NCBI RefSeq assembly: GCF_017592335.1
Contig: NZ_JACNMP010000030.1
Span: forward strand, 1 to 35,355
Direction of reading: 5' to 3'
DNA length: 35,355 nucleotides
Source: Pseudaestuariivita rosea
Lineage (GTDB): Bacteria > Pseudomonadota > Alphaproteobacteria > Rhodobacterales > Rhodobacteraceae
Notes under the pieces: generated by a model
Databases searched by the model: none
The model's input: the letters and a program-made list of their open reading frames with translations, nothing else
What the model was told of the DNA's origin: nothing
Part shown: piece by piece, positions 1-8,353 of the stretch
Layout of the letters: each line of letters begins with the position of its first letter
Position numbering within the stretch: position 1 is the first letter of the stretch
Program-made: the position numbers and the translations under genes

Positions 1-73
1 TGTCGAACACCATCCGCACGGCCCTTGCTCGTGTCTCAGGTGAATAGCGGTTCGCTCTGTTGTCTTTTCCCAT
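1..73 (-). CDS. IS3-family transposase OrfA, N-terminal fragment cut by the window edge
   Basis: Reading leftward from the ATG at 73 gives a 24-residue start, MGKDNRANRYSPETRARAVR followed by MVFD, which runs off the window. This is the typical opening of the small helix-turn-helix OrfA of IS3-group elements, which binds the element ends and is joined to the DDE-type OrfB by programmed frameshifting. The likely terminal repeat lies just upstream. Only the N-terminus is visible, so whether the element is intact cannot be judged. Confidence 0.8.
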   Translation of the reverse strand, partial: MGKDNRANRYSPETRARAVRMVFD

Positions 74-94
74 GGCTCCAATCCTTCCTCGATT

Positions 95-124
95 TGGAGC
101 CTCCGGAAAACCCGGAGCGGTTCA
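95..124 (-). repeat. Probable terminal inverted repeat of the IS3-family element
   Basis: Read leftward from 124 the sequence begins TGAACCGCTCCGGG and contains a short internal CCGG-rich dyad. IS3-group elements commonly begin TGAACCGCC/TCCGGG about 50 bp before orfA, and here the orfA start lies 51 nt further in. I infer that the element boundary is at or very near 124 and that DNA to the right belongs to the host. The partner end and any target duplication lie outside the window. Confidence 0.65.
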
Positions 125-213
125 TTGATCCATTTCGACGAACAGGTCCAAGCGCGGTGGGCCGTGATTTTCATCCAAGACGTCTGAGAGACAGTGGACT
201 GCAATGCTGTCAC

Positions 214-594
214 TCACTCCGCCATTGTGAACGCATTCAGCTTATTGCCATCAAGATCCCGGAAGTAGCAGACGTAGTAAGGCTCACCTTCGCGCATGCC
301 CGGCGCGCCTTCGTCAGCTCCCCCGAGCGACAACGCTTTCTTGTGAATGCGGTCGACTTCTTCCCGGCTTTTGGCATGAAGAGCGACCATCACCCCGTTG
401 CCGACTGTTGCGGCATCTCCATTGTACGGTTTGATGATGCTGATTCCGCCAGCGCCATCGGGCGGACCCCATGCAATAAATCCTGCCTCTTCGGACCCAG
501 CAATGCGCTCGGTCCCCATCTCTGCGGCAAGAGCATCATAAAACGGTGCTCCCTTGGACAAATCGTTTGTTCCTAAAGTTACATATCCAATCAT
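214..594 (-). CDS. VOC (glyoxalase/bleomycin-resistance/dioxygenase) superfamily protein
   Basis: This 126-residue protein is the length of a single VOC domain with two beta-alpha-beta-beta-beta modules. It opens IGYVTLGTNDLSKGAPFYDA and closes with YFRDLDGNKLNAF, both characteristic of glyoxalase-like VOC proteins. VOC proteins bind small molecules or metals and include glyoxalases, ring-cleaving dioxygenases and drug-sequestering resistance proteins. The sequence does not say which applies here. Its ATG overlaps the stop of the upstream Bcr/CflA-type transporter (ATGA at 594-591), so it is translationally coupled and is the last gene of a long leftward operon. Function within the operon (binding or modifying a pump substrate) is inference. 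Confidence 0.85.
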   Translation of the reverse strand: MIGYVTLGTNDLSKGAPFYDALAAEMGTERIAGSEEAGFIAWGPPDGAGGISIIKPYNGDAATVGNGVMVALHAKSREEVDRIHKKALSLGGADEGAPGMREGEPYYVCYFRDLDGNKLNAFTMAE

Positions 595-1847
595 TGCGTA
601 TTCCTTTCGGTTTTGGGATCTTTTTGGTCATTGGCGACTGTGATGGCGCTTGCGACCAACGCTGCGAAAGCGATGGCACCGATCATCATCAAGTATGAGC
701 CGTCGAACATCAGACTGAGGAGGCCGGCGGCACTACCACCAATCAGCATTTGAAGCGCGCCAATCAGAGACGAGGCGAGCCCAGAGGCTGTGTTGAAATG
801 TTCCAAAGCAAACACGGTCGCTGTTGGCAGTATCAGCCCCAATCCAAAGAGCACCACGGACATGCCGCCGACTGCTACTGGCATCGAAACATCCAAAACG
901 GCCGCCAACACGCTCATCCCGACACTTGCGATGAGAAAGACACTTTTCCCCAGCATCAGAACCCGAAGTCCACCAAGCTTTCCCTGCAATGGACCGCCCA
1001 GAGCGGCCCCAAAGATGAACCCAAGGGCGTTGGCGCCGAAGGCAATGCCGAAGCCAGTCGGCGAAAGGCCGAATTGCTCAATGTAGACGAACGGTGCTGT
1101 TGTGATCAGGACCGAGAAGCAAACAAAGGCCATGGAGCTGATAAGCGTTGGTCGCATGAAGCGGCCATCGGTCAGGATTGTCTGTGTTCTGACGATTAGT
1201 GTTTCTTCGTGTGATAGTTGAAGTCGTTGAGGCGTCGTCGTCTCCGGTAGCCGCCGTACGCAAACGAAGAACGCAACCGTCGTGAAGCTGGCTAGCACCC
1301 AAAAAATCGCCCGCCAACCACCGATCAATAAAACGCCGCTTCCTGCCAGCGGCGCAAGCATCGGGGACACGGCTGTGACGATCGACATGATACCGATCAG
1401 CTTCGTGGCCCGTGCACCGGTATAGAGATCGATTGTGATGGCACGAGGTAAAACGACCATGCTGCCTGCCGCGAGCGCCTGAATAAACCGCGCGATCAGG
1501 AGCGTCTCTATGTTGGATGCCAGACCACACATCACGCTGGCAAGGCCAAAGGCGGCTACGCTTACCAATAAAACCGGACGTCGCCCGTAGTGGTCGCTCA
1601 ATGGCCCACCGATCAGCTGAGAAAGCCCCAGACCAAAAAAGAACACTACAAGCGTTAGCTGCGCCGCCTGGGTTGATGCCGCCAGATCATCTGCCAATCG
1701 TGGGAGCGTTGGCAGATACATATCGGTGGCCATCAGACTGAGCATCGAAAGCGCACTCAGGATCGCAGCAACCGTAAAGAACGCGGGGACGGGCATGGTT
1801 CCGGCGATGCGCGGCGTATTTCCGTCTTTCAGTAAGGATGCTTTCAT
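591..1847 (-). CDS. MFS drug transporter of the Bcr/CflA type
   Basis: The product is about 418 residues with roughly twelve hydrophobic segments. The first contains ATDMYLPTLPRLADDL, and motif A follows as GGPLSDHYGRRPVLL; both are typical of the Bcr/CflA (DHA1) proton-drug antiporters of the inner membrane. The chosen start (MKASLLKDGNTPRIAG) overlaps the stop of the upstream MFS gene in an ATGA. The open frame extends 106 codons further upstream, but that part is low-complexity antisense to the neighbouring MFS gene and not transporter-like. Family members export bicyclomycin, chloramphenicol, sulfonamides or cysteine; the substrate here is not predictable. It is the second MFS pump in the same operon, which already encodes an RND pump. 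Confidence 0.88.
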   Translation of the reverse strand: MKASLLKDGNTPRIAGTMPVPAFFTVAAILSALSMLSLMATDMYLPTLPRLADDLAASTQAAQLTLVVFFFGLGLSQLIGGPLSDHYGRRPVLLVSVAAFGLASVMCGLASNIETLLIARFIQALAAGSMVVLPRAITIDLYTGARATKLIGIMSIVTAVSPMLAPLAGSGVLLIGGWRAIFWVLASFTTVAFFVCVRRLPETTTPQRLQLSHEETLIVRTQTILTDGRFMRPTLISSMAFVCFSVLITTAPFVYIEQFGLSPTGFGIAFGANALGFIFGAALGGPLQGKLGGLRVLMLGKSVFLIASVGMSVLAAVLDVSMPVAVGGMSVVLFGLGLILPTATVFALEHFNTASGLASSLIGALQMLIGGSAAGLLSLMFDGSYLMMIGAIAFAALVASAITVANDQKDPKTERNTQ

Positions 1848-3073
1848 TGATTGGCCTTTGCCCAGGTAAGAATTGCTGATGTGAAGACGACCAGCCCGCT
1901 CGCAGCGAGAACGGCCAGAAATGCTTCGGCACCTATGACGTCCATGGCCGCGCCAGTGGTCACGGGTCCGGTCGCCGATCCGATCTGATAAAGGATGAGG
2001 AAGGCTGCACTCGCCATCGCGAGCTCGTCCCTCCGAAACACTTGCCCCAGTAGTGTAAGGGACAACCCGTAGAGCGTGAGTACGAAACCGCCGATCCCGA
2101 ATGCAAAGATGTAGACGAGCGAGCCCACGGCAAAATGCATCGAGAACGATAATCCGAAGAGGCAAAGACCAATCACCGCAAGCCCAAGTGTTCGATCAAC
2201 GACATCTGCCAGCGCCCCAAGACACAGCTGGATTATGATCCCACCAATGACACAGACAGTAAGGAGGCGGAGCGCTGCGGTTTCCGCAAGGCCGGTCGCA
2301 AGGCCCCAGTTTGGCAACAAAGCAAATATGCAAGCCTCGGTAAAGCCAGCGGCAAAGGCGGCCACGGCAATGGCCGGAGCTGTTTTGGCGGCGGACCAGA
2401 TGCCGCTGTTTTCGTGCACGTCGATTGTCGGCGCGTGTTTTGCGACAAATAGAAATGGGATGACAGCCAGCCCCAAGGCTCCGAGTGCGACGCCAAATGG
2501 CGTAAATCCCTCGATCCCGACAGTTTCCAGCATGATCGGTCCGGCTGCAAAACCTGCGAAGAGGCAGATCACATAGCCTGCGATGACACGCCCGCGCGAT
2601 GTCTCTTTCGCGACCGAGTTGACCCACACATCACCAACGAGCCAAGGCAAAGCCAATCCTGTTCCCACGACGAACCGCGCGGCGATCCAGACGGCGACCG
2701 ACGGGAACAGATACATGCTCAACAACGCGAGGCCACCAATGGCGCAACCAAGGAACATTGCCTTGATCGCTCCGAGTTTTCGCGCGACCTGGGGCAGGAA
2801 CGGCATGAGCAAAAGAACCGCCAGCGGGGCCATCGCGCTGGAGAGACCAACCTGCCAATCGGGCGCGCCCCAGCTTGCAAAGGTGAGCGAGACCAGAGGA
2901 AAGGTGATGCCGAGCGTCAGACCGATGCCAAGCATATGGATCATGACCGCAGCGAGGCTCATCCGCCTTTGACGCGTGGTCAGGTCATGTGCGGATGCGT
3001 CTGAGACGATCCACTCTGCATCGACGATCTCATCGTCTGCGTGCACAAGCCGGGACGCAGGGTTATCAGACAT
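1844..3073 (-). CDS. MFS transporter, substrate unknown
   Basis: About 409 residues with twelve predicted membrane segments after a hydrophilic N-terminal tail of about 40 residues (start MSDNPASRLVHADDE). The first loop carries PFLPQVARKLGAIKAMFLG, a loose version of MFS motif A with a second-half arrangement like that of YcaD-type transporters. The start at 3073 overlaps the TauD gene stop by 8 nt; a longer frame to 3133 exists but would overlap TauD further. The gene is translationally coupled on both sides. Sequence does not reveal import or export direction; the operon context with RND and Bcr/CflA pumps favours export, but this is inference. Confidence 0.82.
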   Translation of the reverse strand: MSDNPASRLVHADDEIVDAEWIVSDASAHDLTTRQRRMSLAAVMIHMLGIGLTLGITFPLVSLTFASWGAPDWQVGLSSAMAPLAVLLLMPFLPQVARKLGAIKAMFLGCAIGGLALLSMYLFPSVAVWIAARFVVGTGLALPWLVGDVWVNSVAKETSRGRVIAGYVICLFAGFAAGPIMLETVGIEGFTPFGVALGALGLAVIPFLFVAKHAPTIDVHENSGIWSAAKTAPAIAVAAFAAGFTEACIFALLPNWGLATGLAETAALRLLTVCVIGGIIIQLCLGALADVVDRTLGLAVIGLCLFGLSFSMHFAVGSLVYIFAFGIGGFVLTLYGLSLTLLGQVFRRDELAMASAAFLILYQIGSATGPVTTGAAMDVIGAEAFLAVLAASGLVVFTSAILTWAKANQ

Positions 3074-3824
3074 CACAGCGAGCTCCGACAGGTGCCTCAC
3101 CCTGGACCATCCCACGGTAGAGCGTCCGGTCACCGATCACTGCGCTGTGGTCAGCCGCGTGCATCGTGCACCTTTTGTCCCAGAATAGCAGGTCCCAGGC
3201 AGACCAGATATTCATAGAGCTTGTGGCGCGGGCGATGGACATCTCATAGAGGTCTGCAATTCGATCTGATGCATCTTCGCCGTCGCACAGTCGGAGTGCG
3301 ACGCATCGCGCTGGCGTGGTCAGGAAAAGGGATTTACGCCCTGTTTCGAGATGGGTGCGAACCAAAGGATGCCAGCATTCTGTCTCACTGCCTTCGGTCG
3401 GCTCGATACCGCTGACGCCGTGCAAAATCTCTGCGCCTTCGAACAAGGATTTGTCTTCCAGCGACAAGAGGTCATAGGCGGAATACTGGTCGCGGAAAAG
3501 TGTGGCGCCACCTTTCTGCGGCACGTCCACCGCCATTAGCCCAGTGATGGACGGAGGGCGCGAGACGTAGGTGGTGTCCGAGTGAAACACGCTTTTGGGC
3601 GGTGCCGTTCTTCCAACATTAGTGACCAGATTTGAATCTTCTGACCCCTGAACCGGGGTCTCTCCGGCGGTGAACATCAGCTCTCCAAACCCACGCAGGA
3701 AGGCGATGAAGTCCTGAGCGGAGATCGGGGTGTTGCGTACAACGGCGACGCCATGATGAACGACCTCGTCACGTATTGCATCGGCAGCAAATGGCACCTG
3801 TTTTACGTCACGCGCGCCCGTCAT
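3066..3824 (-). CDS. TauD/TfdA-family Fe(II)/2-oxoglutarate dioxygenase
   Basis: At 252 residues it has the size of a TauD/TfdA family enzyme, which uses Fe(II), O2 and 2-oxoglutarate to hydroxylate small molecules. The iron facial triad is visible: H81-x-D83 in VFHSDTTY and the distal H222 in CTMHAADHS. R237 follows fifteen residues after H222 in GDRTLYRG, matching the 2-oxoglutarate-binding arginine. All catalytic residues are therefore present. The family includes taurine and 2,4-D dioxygenases and many natural-product tailoring enzymes. The gene sits inside an efflux operon, overlapping HAD upstream (ATGA) and MFS downstream (8 nt). That suggests a substrate shared with the pumps, but none can be named. 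Confidence 0.85.
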   Translation of the reverse strand: MTGARDVKQVPFAADAIRDEVVHHGVAVVRNTPISAQDFIAFLRGFGELMFTAGETPVQGSEDSNLVTNVGRTAPPKSVFHSDTTYVSRPPSITGLMAVDVPQKGGATLFRDQYSAYDLLSLEDKSLFEGAEILHGVSGIEPTEGSETECWHPLVRTHLETGRKSLFLTTPARCVALRLCDGEDASDRIADLYEMSIARATSSMNIWSAWDLLFWDKRCTMHAADHSAVIGDRTLYRGMVQGEAPVGARCDV

Positions 3825-4504
3825 GTAGGCTTCTCCACGTGCGTGCCGTCGAGAACCGCGCGAACGGTGTCAGCCAGATCAGGTGTGCAAACGATGTCTG
3901 CGTTGGAGTAGTCATGATCGCCAGTGTTCGCGCCGGGATAGGCGACCACGAAGCACCCAGCGGCATTCGCTGAGGCGACACCGGCGGCGTTGTCTTCGAT
4001 GACCAGTGTGTCCGCGGCATCAAGGTCCAACCTCTTGACCACCGAAACATAGATGTCACGGGCTGGCTTTTGCGGATGGCCCTCATTCGCCGAGGTCGCG
4101 TGGTCGAATGTATGGGACGCGTCTTTCGCGATGAGAGCCTCGACGCGCGCAACGCTGCGCGCATCCGTGGAAGAGACTAAAGCCGTCGCCATGCTCCTTG
4201 CCCTGGCGAGTTCGAGCGCTGCTACGACACCTTCACGTGGTGAGAGCGGCCGCTCATCCATGAGGGTTTGGAATATCTCGGTCTTGGTTGCATGGATTGC
4301 CGCAGCATCAACCTCCTGACCGAGGGTTTGCGCATAGTCAGAAATGCGCTGAGCCCCGCCCGACGCCACAAGTGCGTCACGGTATGACTCGCGGTCCCAG
4401 TGCCAATCCAGACCGTGGTTTTGGAAAGCTGTGTTAAAGGCTTCGCGCTGGAGCTCAGATGTCTCCACAACTGCGCCGATTGATCCAAAGAAGAGAGCTT
4501 TCAT
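3821..4504 (-). CDS. HAD-superfamily protein (CbbY/phosphoglucomutase-like) lacking the motif I aspartates
   Basis: The 227-residue protein follows the HAD subfamily I layout with a helical cap after motif I (ETSELQREAFNTAF). Motif II serine/threonine is present near residues 110-112 (TALVSST), motif III lysine at K145 (QKPARDIY), and motif IV acids at E169-D170 (LVIEDNAAGV). Motif I, normally DxDGT/V with the nucleophilic Asp, reads FFGSIGAVVET, so both aspartates (positions 7 and 9) are replaced by Gly and Ile. Normal phosphohydrolase or mutase chemistry is therefore unlikely. It may bind a phosphorylated ligand, act as a partner subunit, or belong to a non-canonical subgroup. The start overlaps no upstream gene (17-nt gap to DUF2461); the stop overlaps the dioxygenase start. 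Confidence 0.8.
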   Translation of the reverse strand: MKALFFGSIGAVVETSELQREAFNTAFQNHGLDWHWDRESYRDALVASGGAQRISDYAQTLGQEVDAAAIHATKTEIFQTLMDERPLSPREGVVAALELARARSMATALVSSTDARSVARVEALIAKDASHTFDHATSANEGHPQKPARDIYVSVVKRLDLDAADTLVIEDNAAGVASANAAGCFVVAYPGANTGDHDYSNADIVCTPDLADTVRAVLDGTHVEKPT

Positions 4505-4521
4505 GGGGTATCCTTAAGTCG

Positions 4522-5184
4522 TCAAAGATGTTGATCGAAAAGCGACCAAACAGGCATGAGATCGTTCACGGTCTGGTTGAACGATGAGAGAAAAGACCGT
4601 TCGCGCCAATCCTCTGCGAACGGTTGAGTGATGACGAGACCCTTGCGCCGGATCAGACCGCCATGGGGGTGATCGGCCTCATAGGGCTTGGGAACACGTT
4701 TGAGCGGTGCTGCACCGTAGTCGGAAATTTGACCGCCGCGTTTGGTCACCGCATCTAGTCTCTCGCAAACAAGAGCGCCCCATTTATCGATGAAGGCGCG
4801 GTACCGTCGTAGGTCTTCGCCACCAAGCGAGATGACACCAACGCTAAGCGACAGCTCTTCTGCGCCACAGGCAAAGAACCAGCTGGCGCAAAGCTTATCC
4901 TGATCCGATTGAGACCACAGGATATGAAGCCAGGGATTGTAGGGTGATTTATCTTTCGAAAAGCGCACGTCGCGGTAGATGCGGTAGACTTTCGGCAAAT
5001 GTGGTTGCCTGGTGATCCGGCTCAGGTCTTCTGCCGCCAGGTCTGCAAAGAACTCCGCAGGCTTGCGGATATCATCTACGTAGTCTTGCTTTCGCGGCTC
5101 GAACCACGCCTTTTCGTTGTTGGCCGCAAGCCCCCGAAAAAAGGGGCGTGCGGCATCGATCATATGTTCAAAACCATCTACCAT
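4522..5184 (-). CDS. DUF2461 family protein
   Basis: A 220-residue soluble protein with the family's hallmarks: an N-terminal FFRGLAANNEKAWFEPRKQDY segment type, then YRIYRDVRFSKDKSPYNPW around residues 65-85, and a C-terminal part with GGLIRRKGLVI. DUF2461 (TIGR02453-like) proteins are widespread in bacteria and fungi and have no assigned biochemical role that I can state. It starts 4 nt after the RND pump stop and precedes the HAD-like gene by 17 nt, so it is co-transcribed. No signal peptide or membrane segment is apparent. The family call is firm; any function would be a guess. Confidence 0.87.
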   Translation of the reverse strand: MVDGFEHMIDAARPFFRGLAANNEKAWFEPRKQDYVDDIRKPAEFFADLAAEDLSRITRQPHLPKVYRIYRDVRFSKDKSPYNPWLHILWSQSDQDKLCASWFFACGAEELSLSVGVISLGGEDLRRYRAFIDKWGALVCERLDAVTKRGGQISDYGAAPLKRVPKPYEADHPHGGLIRRKGLVITQPFAEDWRERSFLSSFNQTVNDLMPVWSLFDQHL

Positions 5185-5188
5185 TTGA

Positions 5189-8100
5189 TCACTCTGCAGC
5201 GATCTTCAGGGCGTCGGTATCGCCTTCAGGCTCTTTTGGCGTCTCCGCGGGCCGCTTGCGCAACCACCCACGTGTTGTCTTGCCTTCGGCTTTGGCCTTG
5301 GCAGCTTTCTCTTCACGGCGCTCTTTCCTGAGATACGTGTGATAGAGCGCTGGAACGCCGATCAGTGTCAGCACAGAGGCAAAGCCCAACCCGGCCATGA
5401 TGGCCACGGCCATTGAGGCAAAGAACGCATCATTCAACAGCGGCACCATACCGAGGATCGTGGTGGCTGCGGCCAGGACGACCGGGCGCAGACGGCTGAC
5501 CGAGGCCGTGACGATGGCTTGCGACTGTGGCAGGCCTTCCTCCTCCTTTTGGGCGTCGATCTCCTCGACGAGGACGATGGCGTTCTTGATGAGCATGCCA
5601 GACAAGCTCAGCAATCCCAGCAGGGCAGTGAAGCTGAAGGGCAGGTTGGTGAACAACAGACCCAGACCCACGCCGGTGACCGCCATCGGAACAACGGTCC
5701 AGATCACAGCAGTCTGGCGCAATTTACCAAACAGCAGAAGCGTGATGAGGAACATGGTGCCGAAGGCCAGCGGCATCTGGCGGCCAAGGCTCGCCTGCGC
5801 GGTGCTGGCGCTTTCGAACTCACCACCCCACTCCATGCGGTAACCGGGGGGGAGGTCCATTGCCTCGATGGCAGCACGCACTTCGACAAAGGCCTGCGGG
5901 GGTAGAACGTCTGGGACTGTAAAGGCTTGTACGCTGATGGTCGGCGTCCGGTCGCGGCGTTGAATGAGTGTATCGCGTGGAACAACGTCAAACCCGTCTA
6001 CCACCTGCGCAAGGCTGGTGTAGTTCTGCGACGACGGCGCATAGATCGGCTGGTCCAGCAGGTAGTCGGCGCTGGCCTGTTCGCCACGCGGCGTGCGGAT
6101 AAGAACAGGGATTTGTCTGTCGTTCTCACGGAACGTGCCCACGCGCAGACCGTCGGTCGCCAACGCGATGGCCTGGGACACATCCGCCCGACTGATGCCG
6201 AGCGCTTGCGCGCGGTCCGTGGCGAAGATCGGCTGTGTCGTCAGCTCCTGCTCACGCCAATCGGTGCGTTCGATGGTCAGCAGATCGGTTTGCTGCTCGA
6301 AGATGTTCTGGGCCTCCTGCGCCAGTTTGCGCAGCACCTGCGGATCGGGGCCGGACAGGCGCACCTCGACATCCGCACCCACCGGCGGGCCATAGATGAT
6401 CTGTTGCACGCGGGTCTCGGCCCAGGGCACGGCCGTCGCAGCATAGTCGCTTAAGGCGTCTCTCAAGTCCGGAATGGCGGTATGGTCTGCCACGCGAATA
6501 ATCAGTTGGCCGTAAGATGGATTTGGGTCTTCCGGAGTGTAGGTGAGCAGGAACCGGGTCATGCTGGCACCGATCGTTGCCGTGACCGCCTCAACCGATG
6601 GCTGTTCCAACAGCCAGTCTTCCAGCACGGCAAGGTCTTCGCTGGTCGACGCGATGGATGTTCCCTGTGCCGCATTGTAGTTCAGATAGACCAGCGGTGT
6701 GGTCGCAGGCGGGAAGAACTGTTGTTTGACCAATCCCATCGACCCGACGCCGGCGACGGTGGCGCCAATCAGTCCGATGATGACAAGCCAACGCACGCGA
6801 AGTGCGCCGCGCACCACCGCGCCGTATCCTCGGAAAAAAAGTGTATCGTAGGGGTCTTTCGACCCTTCGGAGGTCTCTGTGCGGAAGAAATAGCTGGCTA
6901 GCAAAGGGGTGACCGTCACCGCCAGAAGCCATGACAAAAGCAGCGAGATGCTGATCACGGCAAAGAGCGTGAACAGGAACTCACCCGAGCTATCCGGGCT
7001 GAGGCCGATCCCGGCGAACGCCATGATACCAATGATTGTCGCCCCTAGCAGCGGGATCTGCGTCCGGCGCGCGACCTCGGCCGCGGCGTCAATGGCTTTG
7101 CGCCCACGCCGCATCTGCACCTGCATCCCTTCAGCGACCACGATTGCATTGTCGACCAGCATGCCCATGGCGATGATCAGCGCGCCCAGGCTGATGCGCT
7201 CAACTTTGATGTCAAAGAGATACATGAAAAAGAATGTGAAGCTGACGGTGAGCAGGAGCGAGCCGCCCACGACGATGGATGCCCTCCACCCCATGAACAG
7301 GGCCAGAACGGCGATCACGACGCCAACGGACATCGCGAGACTGCCAAGGAAATCCTTGTTGGCCGTGTCGACAACGCGGTGTTGTTCGTAAATCGGCTCA
7401 AGCGTCACGCCTGCGGGCAGCAGCGGTGTGATCTCGGCAAGACGTTCTTCGACACGCTGTCCGACAGTCACGATATTCTCGGACGTCAGGCCAGCAACGC
7501 CGATGGTAAACGCCTCGACGCCATTGTGCCGGATCATTTGGCGGGGGGCATCGATCCTTCCACGAGTGACATCGGCCAGGTCCGTAAGGTTCAGCACCTC
7601 CCCTCGAAACCCGAAGGTCAGCGCGCTGATCTCAGAGACGCTGTTATCGGGGGCCGGCGCGGTGATGCGAACATCCGCGCGCTCATTGTCTGCTGTGCCT
7701 GTCGGAACGATCTGGTCTGCGGACGACACTGCACCAACGATGACGCCCGGTGGCACGCCAAGCGCGGTCAGAATCTCGCTCGAAGGTTCGACAAAAATAG
7801 CCTCTTCCGGCAGGCCAAGTGTTTGGGCGTTTGCCACACCGTCGACTGTCAGCAATTCGCGGCGCAGAAACGTCGCAATGTCCCAGATGGTCGCATCGTC
7901 ATAGCCCGGGGCCGAGACCGCATAGAGCAGTCCGAACACATCGCCGAAGCTGTCATTGACCGTCGGGGGCAGGGCACCGGTGGGCAGCGCCCCCTGCGCA
8001 TCCGCTACGCGGTCGCGCATGTCATCCCAAACCTGCGGTAATTCATCGCCGCCGAACGTGTCCCGAATTGTGACTTCGATCACGGACACGCCCGGACGGT

Positions 8101-8350
8101 TGGTCGAGGTGATGTAATCCACCTCATCCATCTGCTGTATCTCGGCTTCCAGCACCTCGGACACTTCGATGGCGACTTCCGCCGCCGTTGCTCCGGGGTA
8201 GGGGGTGATTACCAGCCCGGACTTAAGCGTAAAGACGGGATCTTCGAGCTTGCCGACGCCGAGATATCCTGCGGCACCACCGAACAGGCAAAACAGGATC
8301 AGAAGCCAGGTATAGAGCGGTTTTTGGATGGACAAGCGTGCGATCTGCAT
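5189..8350 (-). CDS. RND efflux pump, inner-membrane permease (AcrB/HAE-type)
   Basis: At 1053 residues it has the full length and duplicated architecture of an RND permease: TM1 near the N-terminus (SIQKPLYTWLLILF), a porter domain, TM2-6, a second porter domain, then TM8-12. The proton-relay acid is visible in TM4 as GMLVDNAIVVAEG, where the AcrB DD pair is DN. The relay lysine is in TM10 as SGMLIKNAIVLVEEID. It would assemble as a trimer and export hydrophobic or amphiphilic compounds using the proton gradient, with the HlyD-type adaptor encoded 3 nt upstream. No TolC-like outer-membrane gene is in the window, so a host-encoded one is presumably shared. The C-terminal tail after TM12 is long and charged. 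Confidence 0.93.
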   Translation of the reverse strand: MQIARLSIQKPLYTWLLILFCLFGGAAGYLGVGKLEDPVFTLKSGLVITPYPGATAAEVAIEVSEVLEAEIQQMDEVDYITSTNRPGVSVIEVTIRDTFGGDELPQVWDDMRDRVADAQGALPTGALPPTVNDSFGDVFGLLYAVSAPGYDDATIWDIATFLRRELLTVDGVANAQTLGLPEEAIFVEPSSEILTALGVPPGVIVGAVSSADQIVPTGTADNERADVRITAPAPDNSVSEISALTFGFRGEVLNLTDLADVTRGRIDAPRQMIRHNGVEAFTIGVAGLTSENIVTVGQRVEERLAEITPLLPAGVTLEPIYEQHRVVDTANKDFLGSLAMSVGVVIAVLALFMGWRASIVVGGSLLLTVSFTFFFMYLFDIKVERISLGALIIAMGMLVDNAIVVAEGMQVQMRRGRKAIDAAAEVARRTQIPLLGATIIGIMAFAGIGLSPDSSGEFLFTLFAVISISLLLSWLLAVTVTPLLASYFFRTETSEGSKDPYDTLFFRGYGAVVRGALRVRWLVIIGLIGATVAGVGSMGLVKQQFFPPATTPLVYLNYNAAQGTSIASTSEDLAVLEDWLLEQPSVEAVTATIGASMTRFLLTYTPEDPNPSYGQLIIRVADHTAIPDLRDALSDYAATAVPWAETRVQQIIYGPPVGADVEVRLSGPDPQVLRKLAQEAQNIFEQQTDLLTIERTDWREQELTTQPIFATDRAQALGISRADVSQAIALATDGLRVGTFRENDRQIPVLIRTPRGEQASADYLLDQPIYAPSSQNYTSLAQVVDGFDVVPRDTLIQRRDRTPTISVQAFTVPDVLPPQAFVEVRAAIEAMDLPPGYRMEWGGEFESASTAQASLGRQMPLAFGTMFLITLLLFGKLRQTAVIWTVVPMAVTGVGLGLLFTNLPFSFTALLGLLSLSGMLIKNAIVLVEEIDAQKEEEGLPQSQAIVTASVSRLRPVVLAAATTILGMVPLLNDAFFASMAVAIMAGLGFASVLTLIGVPALYHTYLRKERREEKAAKAKAEGKTTRGWLRKRPAETPKEPEGDTDALKIAAE

Positions 8351-8353
8351 GGG

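Noticed and set aside
1848-2165. 106-codon N-terminal extension of the Bcr/CflA-type transporter
   Set aside because: It overlaps the upstream MFS gene in another frame, is rich in Arg and Cys and has no transporter-like residues; the ATGA-coupled start is better.
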